12,894 nt of DNA, from NCBI GenBank assembly GCA_023259235.1, contig JAHFQQ010000026.1, positions 1 through 12,894 on the forward strand, given 5' to 3'. This document shows, piece by piece, positions 6,019-11,585 of this stretch. The notes under the pieces are model-generated. The model was not told the origin of the DNA and ran no database searches. It was given only the letters and a program-made list of their open reading frames with translations. Each line of letters opens with the position of its first letter. Position 1 is the first letter of the stretch. Position numbers and translations under genes: made by a program. This stretch comes from Polaromonas sp. Lineage in GTDB: Bacteria; Pseudomonadota; Gammaproteobacteria; Burkholderiales; Burkholderiaceae_C.

Positions 6019-8301
6019 ATGTACAAACCCACCCGAAAGCAGTTGGCCATGGCGCTGGTTGCCTGTTTTCCCGTTGTTTTCATGGGCTGCGCCACGCAAC
6101 CCGGCGCCCAGCCCTTTGTGACCACTGTGGGCGAGGGTCTCCCCGCGCTGGAGGAAAATTCCCGCGACGAAGCCAGCGATGCGGCGCAACTGGCGGCCGC
6201 CAGCAAACTGCTTGCCGACGCCCGCGCCGCCGAGCAGAAAAAGAGCGCCGCCGACGAGGGCATCAAGGTCATTCCCGGCAGCGGCGTGTTTGTCAAACCG
6301 GCAACGCCTGCACCTGAAACTGGTGGCCCCAAGGACATCGTGCTCAATTTCGAGGGCGCCGACCTGCGCCAGGTGGTGCGCGTGGTGCTGGGCGACATGC
6401 TGCATGAAAACTACACCATCGACCCCAGGGTCAACGGCAGCGTCACCATCCATACCAGCCAGGCCGTCAACAAGGCAGCCGTGATCCCCATCCTGGAAAC
6501 CGTACTGCGCATGAACGGCGCGGCCATGGTGCGCGGCAATGGCGCCTACCAGATCGGCCCGCTGGCCAGCGCGCTGCGCGGCGCCAGCACGCCGCAGGTC
6601 GGGGCCCTGCAAGCGGGCTACAGCGTGCAGGTGGTGCCGCTGCAATACATCGCTGCCCGTGAAATGGCCAAAATCCTTGAGCCGCTGGTGCCCGAAGGCA
6701 GCATCGTCCGCGTTGATGAAACGCGCAACCTGCTCATGCTCGCCGGCGCTGAAAGCGAAATGCGCCACGCCCTCGAAACCGTCAGCGTGTTCGACGTGGA
6801 CTGGCTGGCCGGCATGTCGGTCGGCCTGTTCACCCTCAAAAGCGTCGATGTCAAGACCATCATGCCCGAGCTCGAACTGCTCTTTGGCGACAAGACCAAG
6901 GGCCCGATGGGCGGCCTGCTGCGCGTCATCCCGATCGAGCGCATGAACGCCGTGTTCGTGGTCAGCCCGCGCCCGCAATACCTCGAGCAGGCGCGCGTCT
7001 GGGTCGAGCGGCTCGACCGCAATAGCAGCAAGAGCGGCACCAGCCTGCACGTCTACGCAGTGCAAAACGGCAACGCCGAAAAAATTGCCGCGCTGCTCAG
7101 CCAGGTCCTTGGCGGCAAATCCGCCAGCGCCACTGCGGCCCCATCGGTAGCGCCCGGCCTGGCTGCCGCCACGCTGCAAACCGGCGGCACCGGCTCCGGT
7201 ACAGGCGCCACGTCTTCCGCTCTGTCGGGCGCCGCTTCGCTTACCGCTCCGGCCGCTCCCGCCGCCCAAAGCGTGGTGGCCAGCGGCTCCGGCGAGTCGC
7301 TGGGCCTGGGCGCCGGCAGCAGCGTCAAGGTCATTGCCGACCGCGACAACAACGCGCTGATCATTCTGGCCAACGCCGCCGAATACGAAAAAATCGAGGA
7401 AGCGGTGAAAAAGCTCGACATCGTGCCGCGCCAGGTGCTGGTTGAAGTCACCATTGCCGAGGTCACGCTCAACGGCGCGCTCAACTACGGGCTCGAGTGG
7501 TTCTTCAACGGCAACAATGGCGTCACCGGCACGCTCTTCAACTCCGACAGCAATTCCCGCGCGCTGCCCGCAACGCCCAGCGGCACAGTCGTGCCGCAAC
7601 TGCCGTTTTCCGCCGTCTGGAGCGGCTCCACCGGCAACATCAAGGCCGTGCTCAGCGCGCTGGCCAGCAGCACCAAGGTCAACGTCATCTCGTCGCCGCA
7701 CATCATGGTCACCGACAACCAGGTGGCCAAGATCAACGTCGGCTCCAGCGTCCCGGTGCAGGGCCAAAGCACGCTCACCGGCACCACCACCTCGACCGCC
7801 ATCACCACCTCGGTGCTGTACGTCGATACCGGCGTGGTGCTCTCGGTGCGGCCGCACATCAATTCGGGCGGCCTGGTCACGCTCGAGATCAGCCAGGAAG
7901 TCAGCGACGTGCAGGTCGGCGTCACCACCACCGGGCTCAATTCCCCCACCATCAACAAGCGCTCCGCGCAGACCACGGTGGCGGTGCAGTCGGGCGACAC
8001 CATGGTGCTGGGCGGCCTGATCAAGGACGACAAGAACAGCGGCTCCTCGGGCCTGCCCATCCTGTCGGACATTCCCATCCTCGGCGCGCTGTTTGGCGCC
8101 AAGACCGAAAACAGCACGCGCCGCGAACTCATCATCACCATCACGCCCAAGGTCGTGAACGACAACCAGCAGGCCCGCGAAGTCACCGCCGAGTTCCGCC
8201 GCAAGCTCTCGGGCATGCGCCTGCTCAACCCCGAGCAGGCAGGTGTCGTCAACGGGCAGCAGCCCGGCCTGAGCGTGGAGGGCACTGTGCAGGTCAAATA
8301 G
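6019..8301 (+). CDS. gspD: T2SS outer-membrane secretin GspD, lipoprotein
   Basis: The outer-membrane channel of the T2SS, 760 residues. The N terminus MYKPTRKQLAMALVACFPVV ends in FMGC-ATQ, a lipobox-like site with Cys24, so the protein is probably acylated. Domains in order are N0 (about 103-185; IVLNFEGADLRQVVRVVL), N1 (about 200-272), N2 (about 273-335) and N3 (about 342-475). N3 is split by a ~65-residue Ala/Gly/Ser/Thr-rich insert at 370-435. The secretin core (about 476-713) has VPVQGQ near 578-583, TTVAVQSGDTMVLGGLI, and the classic GLPILSDIPILGALF followed by RRELIITITP. ATG at 6019 is chosen because AAGGA (6008-6012) is 6 bases upstream and the lipoprotein signal follows; the frame is open further upstream only as a gspN shadow. 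It is the last gene of the operon. Confidence 0.96.
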   Translation: MYKPTRKQLAMALVACFPVVFMGCATQPGAQPFVTTVGEGLPALEENSRDEASDAAQLAAASKLLADARAAEQKKSAADEGIKVIPGSGVFVKPATPAPETGGPKDIVLNFEGADLRQVVRVVLGDMLHENYTIDPRVNGSVTIHTSQAVNKAAVIPILETVLRMNGAAMVRGNGAYQIGPLASALRGASTPQVGALQAGYSVQVVPLQYIAAREMAKILEPLVPEGSIVRVDETRNLLMLAGAESEMRHALETVSVFDVDWLAGMSVGLFTLKSVDVKTIMPELELLFGDKTKGPMGGLLRVIPIERMNAVFVVSPRPQYLEQARVWVERLDRNSSKSGTSLHVYAVQNGNAEKIAALLSQVLGGKSASATAAPSVAPGLAAATLQTGGTGSGTGATSSALSGAASLTAPAAPAAQSVVASGSGESLGLGAGSSVKVIADRDNNALIILANAAEYEKIEEAVKKLDIVPRQVLVEVTIAEVTLNGALNYGLEWFFNGNNGVTGTLFNSDSNSRALPATPSGTVVPQLPFSAVWSGSTGNIKAVLSALASSTKVNVISSPHIMVTDNQVAKINVGSSVPVQGQSTLTGTTTSTAITTSVLYVDTGVVLSVRPHINSGGLVTLEISQEVSDVQVGVTTTGLNSPTINKRSAQTTVAVQSGDTMVLGGLIKDDKNSGSSGLPILSDIPILGALFGAKTENSTRRELIITITPKVVNDNQQAREVTAEFRRKLSGMRLLNPEQAGVVNGQQPGLSVEGTVQVK

Positions 8302-8308
8302 CGGCGGG

Positions 8309-8380
8309 AAGGCGCGCGGCATGACGCAAATCGCCAGGGATACGGGTATCGGGCGCGAGAGCCTGTACAAGGCGCTGTAA
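8309..8380 (+). pseudogene. Remnant of HigA-type addiction-module antidote
   Basis: Eight bases after the gspD stop lies a 23-codon stretch that includes MTQIARDTGIGRESLYKAL and ends in TAA. This strongly resembles the helix-turn-helix of the probable addiction module antidote family (TIGR02684/COG3636), where KGMTQIAxxTGLxRESLYKALS is the hallmark. Nothing before the Lys-Ala-Arg-Gly or after the Leu belongs to the family, so about 75 residues are missing. An ATG at 8321 could start a 19-residue peptide, but there is no reason to think it is functional. It marks an older TA gene insertion at the 3' edge of the T2SS operon. Confidence 0.7.
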
Positions 8381-8401
8381 TTGGGGGTCGGATTCCAATT
8401 A
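8378..8401. repeat. Inverted repeat with REP-like arm after gspD
   Basis: TAATTGG (8378-8384) and CCAATTA (8395-8401) form 7-bp inverted arms around a 10-base loop. The stretch GGGGTCGGATTCCAATT (8384-8400) matches 14 of 17 positions of the corresponding end of the gspF-gspG element (GGGGTCAGACACCAATT, reverse complement of 485-501). It may be a solo, decayed copy of the same repeat. A weak GCCCT-TCC-AGGGC hairpin follows at 8411-8423 but lacks a T tract, so I do not call a terminator for the T2SS operon here. Confidence 0.4.
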
Positions 8402-8435
8402 AAGGCACTGGCCCTTCCAGGGCGCGCATCACTCA

Positions 8436-8464
8436 TTGACGGTTTATACCAGTTAATATATATT
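8436..8464 (+). promoter_or_regulatory. Near-consensus sigma-70 promoter of the toxin-antitoxin pair
   Basis: TTGACG (8436-8441) and TATATT (8459-8464) are separated by exactly 17 bases, each one base off consensus. The -10 box sits inside a perfect 10-bp palindrome AATATATATT (8455-8464), a plausible operator for the XRE antitoxin, as TA systems usually self-repress. Transcription would start near 8471, at or next to the toxin ATG at 8472, so the message could be leaderless. Confidence 0.7.
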
Positions 8465-8471
8465 GCAACCA

Positions 8472-8849
8472 ATGCCCGGCAGTGAAAAACCGCTTGAATG
8501 GATCGGCAGCAGCCATAGAGATTTGATGGCCCTGCCTGCGGGCGTACGGCGGCTCTTCGGTTTTGCGTTGTCGTTGGCGCAAGCAGGGGACCGGCATGAT
8601 GCGGCCAAGGTACTCAAAGGCTTTGGTGGCGCCGGGGTGCTTGAGGTGCTGGAAGACGATGTCCATGGCACCTACCGCGCCGTGTACACCGTGAAGTTCG
8701 CTGAGGCAGTGTTTGTCCTTCACTGCTTTCAAAAGAAAAGCAAGCGTGGCATCGCCACGCCAAAGGAAGACATGGACATCATTCACGCAAGGCTAAAAGT
8801 GGCCGAGACGTTTGCAAAGGAGCATGGACATGAAAAATCGGCGCGTTGA
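8472..8849 (+). CDS. Gp49-like (DUF891) RelE/HigB-superfamily toxin
   Basis: A 125-residue toxin candidate. It has the phage-derived Gp49-like (PF05973, COG4679) layout: KPLEWIGSSHRDLMALP at the start, an RRLFGFALSLAQAG helix, a VLKGFGGAGVLEVLEDD strand region, TYRAVYTVKFAEAVFVLHCF and the basic QKKSKRGIATPKEDMDII near the end. Members are RelE-fold mRNA-cleaving toxins; the toxin-first arrangement resembles tad-ata and higBA. ATG at 8472 is preferred because family proteins begin just before K-P-x-E-W. A TTG three codons earlier (8463) overlaps the -10 box and is unlikely. No ribosome-binding site is visible upstream. Length and motifs look intact. It overlaps the antitoxin gene by 20 bases. 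Confidence 0.85.
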   Translation: MPGSEKPLEWIGSSHRDLMALPAGVRRLFGFALSLAQAGDRHDAAKVLKGFGGAGVLEVLEDDVHGTYRAVYTVKFAEAVFVLHCFQKKSKRGIATPKEDMDIIHARLKVAETFAKEHGHEKSAR

Positions 8850-9165
8850 TGGCATCGAAGTACAGCGCGGTTCCGGCAACGTGTATGCCGACCTTGGCCT
8901 GCCCGATGCCGAAAAGCTCAAGATCAAAACCGGCTTGGTGATCGAGATCAGAAAAGCCATGCGCAGCCTTGGCCTGACGCAACAAGAAGCCGCCAGGCGC
9001 ATGGGCATCACTCAGCCCAAGGTCTCCGGCATGATGCGTGGCGACTTCTCAAACCTTTCAGAGCGCAAGCTGATGGATTGCCTGACGCGCCTGGGCTACG
9101 ACATTGAAATCAGCGTGCGGCCCGCATCCGCGAGCGTTGGCCATCTGGTGCTGGCTGCCGGTTGA
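8830..9165 (+). CDS. XRE-family antitoxin (COG5606/HTH_37 type)
   Basis: A 111-residue antitoxin partner of the preceding toxin. The N-terminal segment VQRGSGNVYADLGLPDAEKL is the conserved opening of the COG5606 XRE antitoxins. A helix-turn-helix follows: LVIEIRKAMRSLGLTQQEAA, then RMGITQPKVSGMMRGDFSNL. The C-terminal part, ERKLMDCLTRLGYDIEISVR, closes the domain. Start choice: AAAGGAG (8816-8822) lies 7 bases before ATG 8830 but only 1 base before ATG 8824, so 8830 is taken. The protein should neutralise the toxin and repress the shared promoter at 8436-8464. The pair appears complete and functional. Confidence 0.88.
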   Translation: MKNRRVDGIEVQRGSGNVYADLGLPDAEKLKIKTGLVIEIRKAMRSLGLTQQEAARRMGITQPKVSGMMRGDFSNLSERKLMDCLTRLGYDIEISVRPASASVGHLVLAAG

Positions 9166-9295
9166 CTTGTGCTCAGGCTTCTGGTCCGTCGCCTGAAGGA
9201 AAAGAAAAAACGCTCGACACCAAAGTCCGCCGTATGCCGAAGCCGGGCATGAAGCGCAGTGAGACCCTGGCCCCGAATATGGCTATGCTTTTTGC

Positions 9296-9592
9296 ATGGA
9301 TACCCATCTTCTTGAGCAGGCCCGCCAACTCGGTATGCAGGAGCAGCTTGAACTTGTCGAGGCTCTCCGGGGCTGCATTGCCAGTCAAAACGGCTTCCCT
9401 GACCCAACCGCTGCGCAACGGGCAGAGCTTGACCGGCGGGTGGCTGACCTCGAAGCAAGCCCTGATGATGTGATGGCGTGGAGCCATGACGAATCATTGC
9501 AGCGCTTCAAGCGCGCCCCGTCAACCGCCATTAACAGCAAAATAGCCCGTCAACCCATGGGGAACGGTCGTAGGCAGCTATTTATTCAATAG
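9296..9592 (+). CDS. Orphan RelB-like addiction-module protein (TIGR02574-like)
   Basis: A 98-residue ORF whose first ~67 residues resemble the putative addiction module component family (PF09720/TIGR02574): MDTHLLEQARQLGMQEQLEL, VEALRGCIAS, then AQRAELDRRVADLEASPDDV. In that family the protein is about 70-75 residues, ends soon after a DDVxxW segment, and is followed by a ParE/RelE toxin gene. Here AWSHDESLQRFKRAP continues into about 30 residues of unrelated tail, and no toxin follows, so the locus is probably a decayed antitoxin. No ribosome-binding site precedes the ATG. A weak -10-like TATGCT (9284-9289) would make the transcript nearly leaderless. Confidence 0.6.
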   Translation: MDTHLLEQARQLGMQEQLELVEALRGCIASQNGFPDPTAAQRAELDRRVADLEASPDDVMAWSHDESLQRFKRAPSTAINSKIARQPMGNGRRQLFIQ

Positions 9593-9801
9593 CAATACGC
9601 CGCTCGGGCCGAGCCGGGCGCAGCGTTCCTTCGGGTCGTTCGCAGGGGTGATTGGGTCAACTTCTTTGCCACGTCACGCGCGATCTCAATTGTCTCTTGT
9701 ATTGTTCGCCCTTGTGCCACCAGGCCCTGTACGTCATCGCTGGTGGCAAGGTACACACCTTCCGGGAGTTTCTCGATATGCAGTTGAATGATGTGTTCCA
9801 T
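9586..9801 (-). pseudogene. Truncated HicB-like antitoxin
   Basis: On the minus strand a 71-codon ORF begins MEHIIQLHIEKLPEGVYLAT and continues SDDVQGLVAQGRTIQETIEI, then ARDVAKKL. This is close to the N-terminal half of HicB/DUF1902-type antitoxins that sit next to HicA toxins. After KKL the expected helix and FDYPxxV ending is replaced by an unrelated basic tail (TQSPLRTTRRNAAPG) running to a stop. No HicA-like ORF lies on either side. GGAG is placed 10 bases before the ATG, so it may still be translated. It converges on and overlaps the 3' end of the RelB-like ORF by 7 bases. I read it as a truncated remnant; a short functional single-domain protein remains possible. Confidence 0.62.
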
Positions 9802-10004
9802 GGGGTCGTTGCTCCGGGAAAAGCTGAAGGGGAAGCCGGGTGCGTCAGGTCTTGCAGTCAAGCACCCTGCTGGCCCATTGTAGAACTGCTCACCAAGAGG
9901 GCAAAGCGCCAAACCGCCCCACAGGGCGCAAGCCCCAAGTCAAATATTTCTTGCGTGCGTGTTGCATTAAAGGTACACAGTCAAATAAAGCGGGGGAAAT
10001 CCCT
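9802..10004. other. Gene-free spacer upstream of the secreted-protein gene
   Basis: No convincing coding region is seen on either strand from the HicB-like start to the secreted-protein gene at 10215, about 410 bases in all. This first half holds only the possible minus-strand promoter noted at 9877-9904 and A/T-richer sequence toward 9940-9990. The second half holds the promoter and leader described separately. No tRNA, insertion-sequence end or direct-repeat array was recognised. Confidence 0.5.
9877..9904 (-). promoter_or_regulatory. Possible promoter for the HicB-like remnant
   Basis: Read on the minus strand, TTGCCC (9904-9899) and TACAAT (9882-9877) are 16 bases apart, a fair sigma-70 match. 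Transcription would start near 9870, leaving a leader of about 70 bases before the ATG at 9801. The -10 box is good and the -35 is four of six. Support is only positional. Confidence 0.33.
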
Positions 10005-10033
10005 TTGACCTTGCCGGGCTTCCTTTATATAGT
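10005..10033 (+). promoter_or_regulatory. Sigma-70-like promoter with long leader to the secreted-protein gene
   Basis: TTGACC (10005-10010) and TATAGT (10028-10033) are separated by 17 bases; each box is five of six to consensus. Transcription would begin near 10040, giving a leader of about 175 bases before the ATG at 10215. No better promoter lies closer: TATAAA at 10176-10181 has no acceptable -35. The length of the leader suggests post-transcriptional control or a second, regulated promoter. Confidence 0.55.
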
Positions 10034-10103
10034 GGCGGCATGGGTCAGGGAACTGGCACATCCGGCAATAGTCAGCACGCTTTTTATTGACCGGTTTAGT
10101 CCG

Positions 10104-10118
10104 TCCATGACTCATGGA
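10104..10118. promoter_or_regulatory. Perfect palindrome in the leader, possible operator
   Basis: TCCATGA-C-TCATGGA is a perfect 7-bp inverted repeat around one central base. Its size and near-absence of spacer fit a binding site for a dimeric regulator better than an RNA hairpin. It lies about 65 bases after the predicted transcription start and 97 bases before the start codon. A small GAGCA-N7-TGCTC hairpin follows at 10149-10165. Confidence 0.45.
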
Positions 10119-10214
10119 TTTCGTTAGTAGGAGTGATACACTGCGCTGGAGCACAACAAATGCTCTTGCATTTTGTATAAACTTTTTATTTTGGCCAAAA
10201 TAGGATAAAGCAAC

Positions 10215-11150
10215 ATGAAAACTTCTTTCAAGAAAACCCTGATCGCCGCGTCTGCCGGCGCAGCAATGCTGGCTGCTGTCGGCACCGCCAGCGCCAACTC
10301 GCTGCTGTTCCCCTACTTCACCACCGCTACGGGCGCCCAAAGCGTGCTGAGCCTGTCCAACACCGGTACCGCCCCAGCGACTGAGGCCATCCACTATGTG
10401 TACAACTACGGTTCGGCTTGCACTCACTATGATGCCATGGGTTCGCTGACCGCCAACGATATTCTGTCGCACTCGATCGCATCGACGGGCGCAGGTGGTT
10501 TCGGCAAGGTGGTCAGCACGGACACTTCGGTTCCCGTGTACTTCCCGCTGGCTGGCCAGACCGGTTTCCTAGTCGTTTCCAACAAGACCACTGCCAGCGT
10601 CGACGCTTTGCGCGGCAGCATGGCCATTGCCGACCCCACCACCGGCTTAGTGGTGTCCTACCCCGGCATTGACAACGGGCTTATTACCAATGTCCCAGCC
10701 GGTGAAGGTAATTTTGCCGCCAACCTTGACAAGAACTTCCCATTGACCACCCTGCCTAATGGTCTTGTGACCACATCCTGGTACGGCGTTGTTGTCGGCG
10801 ATATGAGCCCGGACATTGCCGTTGGTCATAACTGGACTGCCGGCGCGTCATTCACCAATAACGGCAATGTTTATGACAACGACGAACATCCGTTTTCTGG
10901 CACGCAAACCAAAAGCATCACCTGCGCTGGTTCGATTGTCGCTGCCGACCTGATGACCGGCGCGCAGGCTGCCGCTGTTGGACCAAACGGTAGTCTGATC
11001 AAGGCGACTGCAACCGCTATTGCTCCTACCGCTCCTTCTGTTGGCACGATGACTGGTGTCGTGATGATGAAGATGCAAAAGGTCCTGCCAGCGGTTGGCG
11101 CTCCATTCGGCAACTTGCAGTTCCTGCATCGCGAACAAGCCGGCCTGTAA
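10215..11150 (+). CDS. Secreted protein of unrecognised family
   Basis: A 311-residue exported protein I cannot assign to a named family. A clear Sec signal peptide is visible: MKTSFKKTL basic region, a hydrophobic AASAGAAMLAAVGT core, and cleavage at ASA-N28. The mature protein begins NSLLFPYFTTATGAQSVLSL, is rich in Gly, Ala, Thr, Ser and Asn, and looks beta-strand rich. It has two cysteines (69 and 237) that could pair in the periplasm or outside. Nothing resembling a C-terminal anchor, lipobox or PEP-CTERM is present. Start: AGGA (10202-10205) lies 9 bases before the ATG. The gene stands alone, between a long leader and a strong terminator, which suggests a monocistronic and possibly abundant product. 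Location near a T2SS makes it a candidate substrate or surface protein, by inference only. Confidence 0.8.
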   Translation: MKTSFKKTLIAASAGAAMLAAVGTASANSLLFPYFTTATGAQSVLSLSNTGTAPATEAIHYVYNYGSACTHYDAMGSLTANDILSHSIASTGAGGFGKVVSTDTSVPVYFPLAGQTGFLVVSNKTTASVDALRGSMAIADPTTGLVVSYPGIDNGLITNVPAGEGNFAANLDKNFPLTTLPNGLVTTSWYGVVVGDMSPDIAVGHNWTAGASFTNNGNVYDNDEHPFSGTQTKSITCAGSIVAADLMTGAQAAAVGPNGSLIKATATAIAPTAPSVGTMTGVVMMKMQKVLPAVGAPFGNLQFLHREQAGL

Positions 11151-11180
11151 TCCGGCTCTTGCTTCCCTTGCGCGCGCCTC

Positions 11181-11198
11181 GCCGTCTTTGCAGACGGC
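11181..11198 (+). repeat. Short hairpin after the secreted-protein gene
   Basis: GCCGTCT-TTGC-AGACGGC is a perfect 7-bp stem with a 4-base loop, 30 bases after the stop codon and before the main terminator. No T run follows, so it may instead protect the 3' end of the mRNA. Confidence 0.5.
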
Positions 11199-11220
11199 AA
11201 GGCTCAAGCAGGGGAGTACA

Positions 11221-11246
11221 AAAAAGCCCCGCTTGCGGGGCTTTTT
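11221..11246 (+). terminator. Strong intrinsic terminator, bidirectional
   Basis: AAAAAGCCCCG-CTTG-CGGGGCTTTTT forms an 11-bp perfect stem with a GC core and a T run on the + strand. The A run gives it the same shape on the - strand. It closes the secreted-protein gene 70 bases after its stop, and would also stop transcription leaving the IS remnant leftward. Confidence 0.92.
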
Positions 11247-11298
11247 CTATGGGCGTGACCCGTCCTGCCATAGGTTGACACCTATGAAGGACACAGAA

Positions 11299-11316
11299 CC
11301 GGCTTGATCAAGCCGG
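11299..11316. repeat. Perfect 18-bp palindrome in the transposase tail
   Basis: CCGGCTTGATCAAGCCGG equals its own reverse complement across all 18 bases. It lies within the coding tail of the decayed transposase (G-L-I-K-P), 24 bases from the hairpin at 11323-11347. As RNA it would need a small loop, so the paired stem would be about 7 bp. Confidence 0.55.
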
Positions 11317-11322
11317 CGATAG

Positions 11323-11351
11323 ACGCCCGATGAACCTCATCGGGCGTTTTT
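11323..11351 (+). terminator. Terminator-like hairpin inside the IS remnant
   Basis: ACGCCCGATGA-ACC-TCATCGGGCGT is a perfect 11-bp stem with a 3-base loop, followed by TTTT and AATT on the + strand. It lies in the transposase coding tail (K-T-P-D-E-V-H-R-A). On the + strand it would insulate the downstream lipoprotein gene from upstream read-through, and would protect a resident IS from external transcription. Confidence 0.6.
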
Positions 11352-11585
11352 AATTGTAGGGATTGGTGCGGTCTCTCCTGGTTGTAGATTTGCACGGCCT
11401 CTGCTGAACCATCCGGCTGGCCTGCGGCAGGTCGGCGGGGCGTTGCAGCAGGAACTCCATCTTCAAGATCCCGTTGACGCGCTCAGCCAGCGCGTTCTGG
11501 TAGCGGCATGATCGCGCTTGCGTACGCACAGGTTGGCTGCAATGCTAAACTACGCGCTTCATTTTAACCGTGGAAAATTAACTGC

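Larger units (their letters stand above)
11256..11502 (-). mobile_element. Decayed right end of an IS3-family insertion sequence
   Basis: The stretch from TGACCCGTCCTGCCATAGG (11256 on) through TTGACACC looks like the terminal inverted repeat of an IS3-family element. Next to it, on the minus strand, is the 3' end of an orfB-type transposase. Recognisable sequence stops at about 11502; the left part of the element and its other terminal repeat are absent. The element is therefore a remnant that cannot move. The exact outer border is uncertain because no target duplication can be paired. Confidence 0.72.
11282..11502 (-). pseudogene. IS3-family transposase, C-terminal fragment with frameshift
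   Basis: On the minus strand, YQNALAERVNGILKMEF followed by LLQRPADLPQASRMV matches the catalytic-core end of IS3-family orfB integrases; the Glu of A-L-A-E is the third DDE acidic residue. After RMV, near 11402-11406, the frame shifts. The rest, AEAVQIYN then QERPHQSLQLKTPDEVHRAS, continues in another frame to a TAG at 11282-11284. Everything before the Tyr at 11502 is missing, so the first two catalytic Asp residues are gone. The frameshift plus truncation indicate long inactivity. Confidence 0.82.

Noticed and set aside
8411..8423. GCCCT-TCC-AGGGC as a terminator for the T2SS operon
   Set aside because: The stem has only 5 bp and no T run follows, so it cannot be supported as an intrinsic terminator.
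6001..8472. An 823-codon open frame on the minus strand opposite gspD
   Set aside because: Its translation is rich in His, Gln, Arg and Ala with no domain pattern, as expected for the antisense shadow of a high-GC gene; gspD on the plus strand is certain.
9162..9473. A 103-codon open frame overlapping the antitoxin stop
   Set aside because: No family resemblance; its second half is a shifted reading of the RelB-like ORF, and no ribosome site precedes it.
8302..11585. Search for a CRISPR array, tRNA gene or attachment-site repeat in the accessory part
   Set aside because: No evenly spaced direct repeats, no tRNA-like cloverleaf and no paired long direct repeats were seen by eye on either strand.
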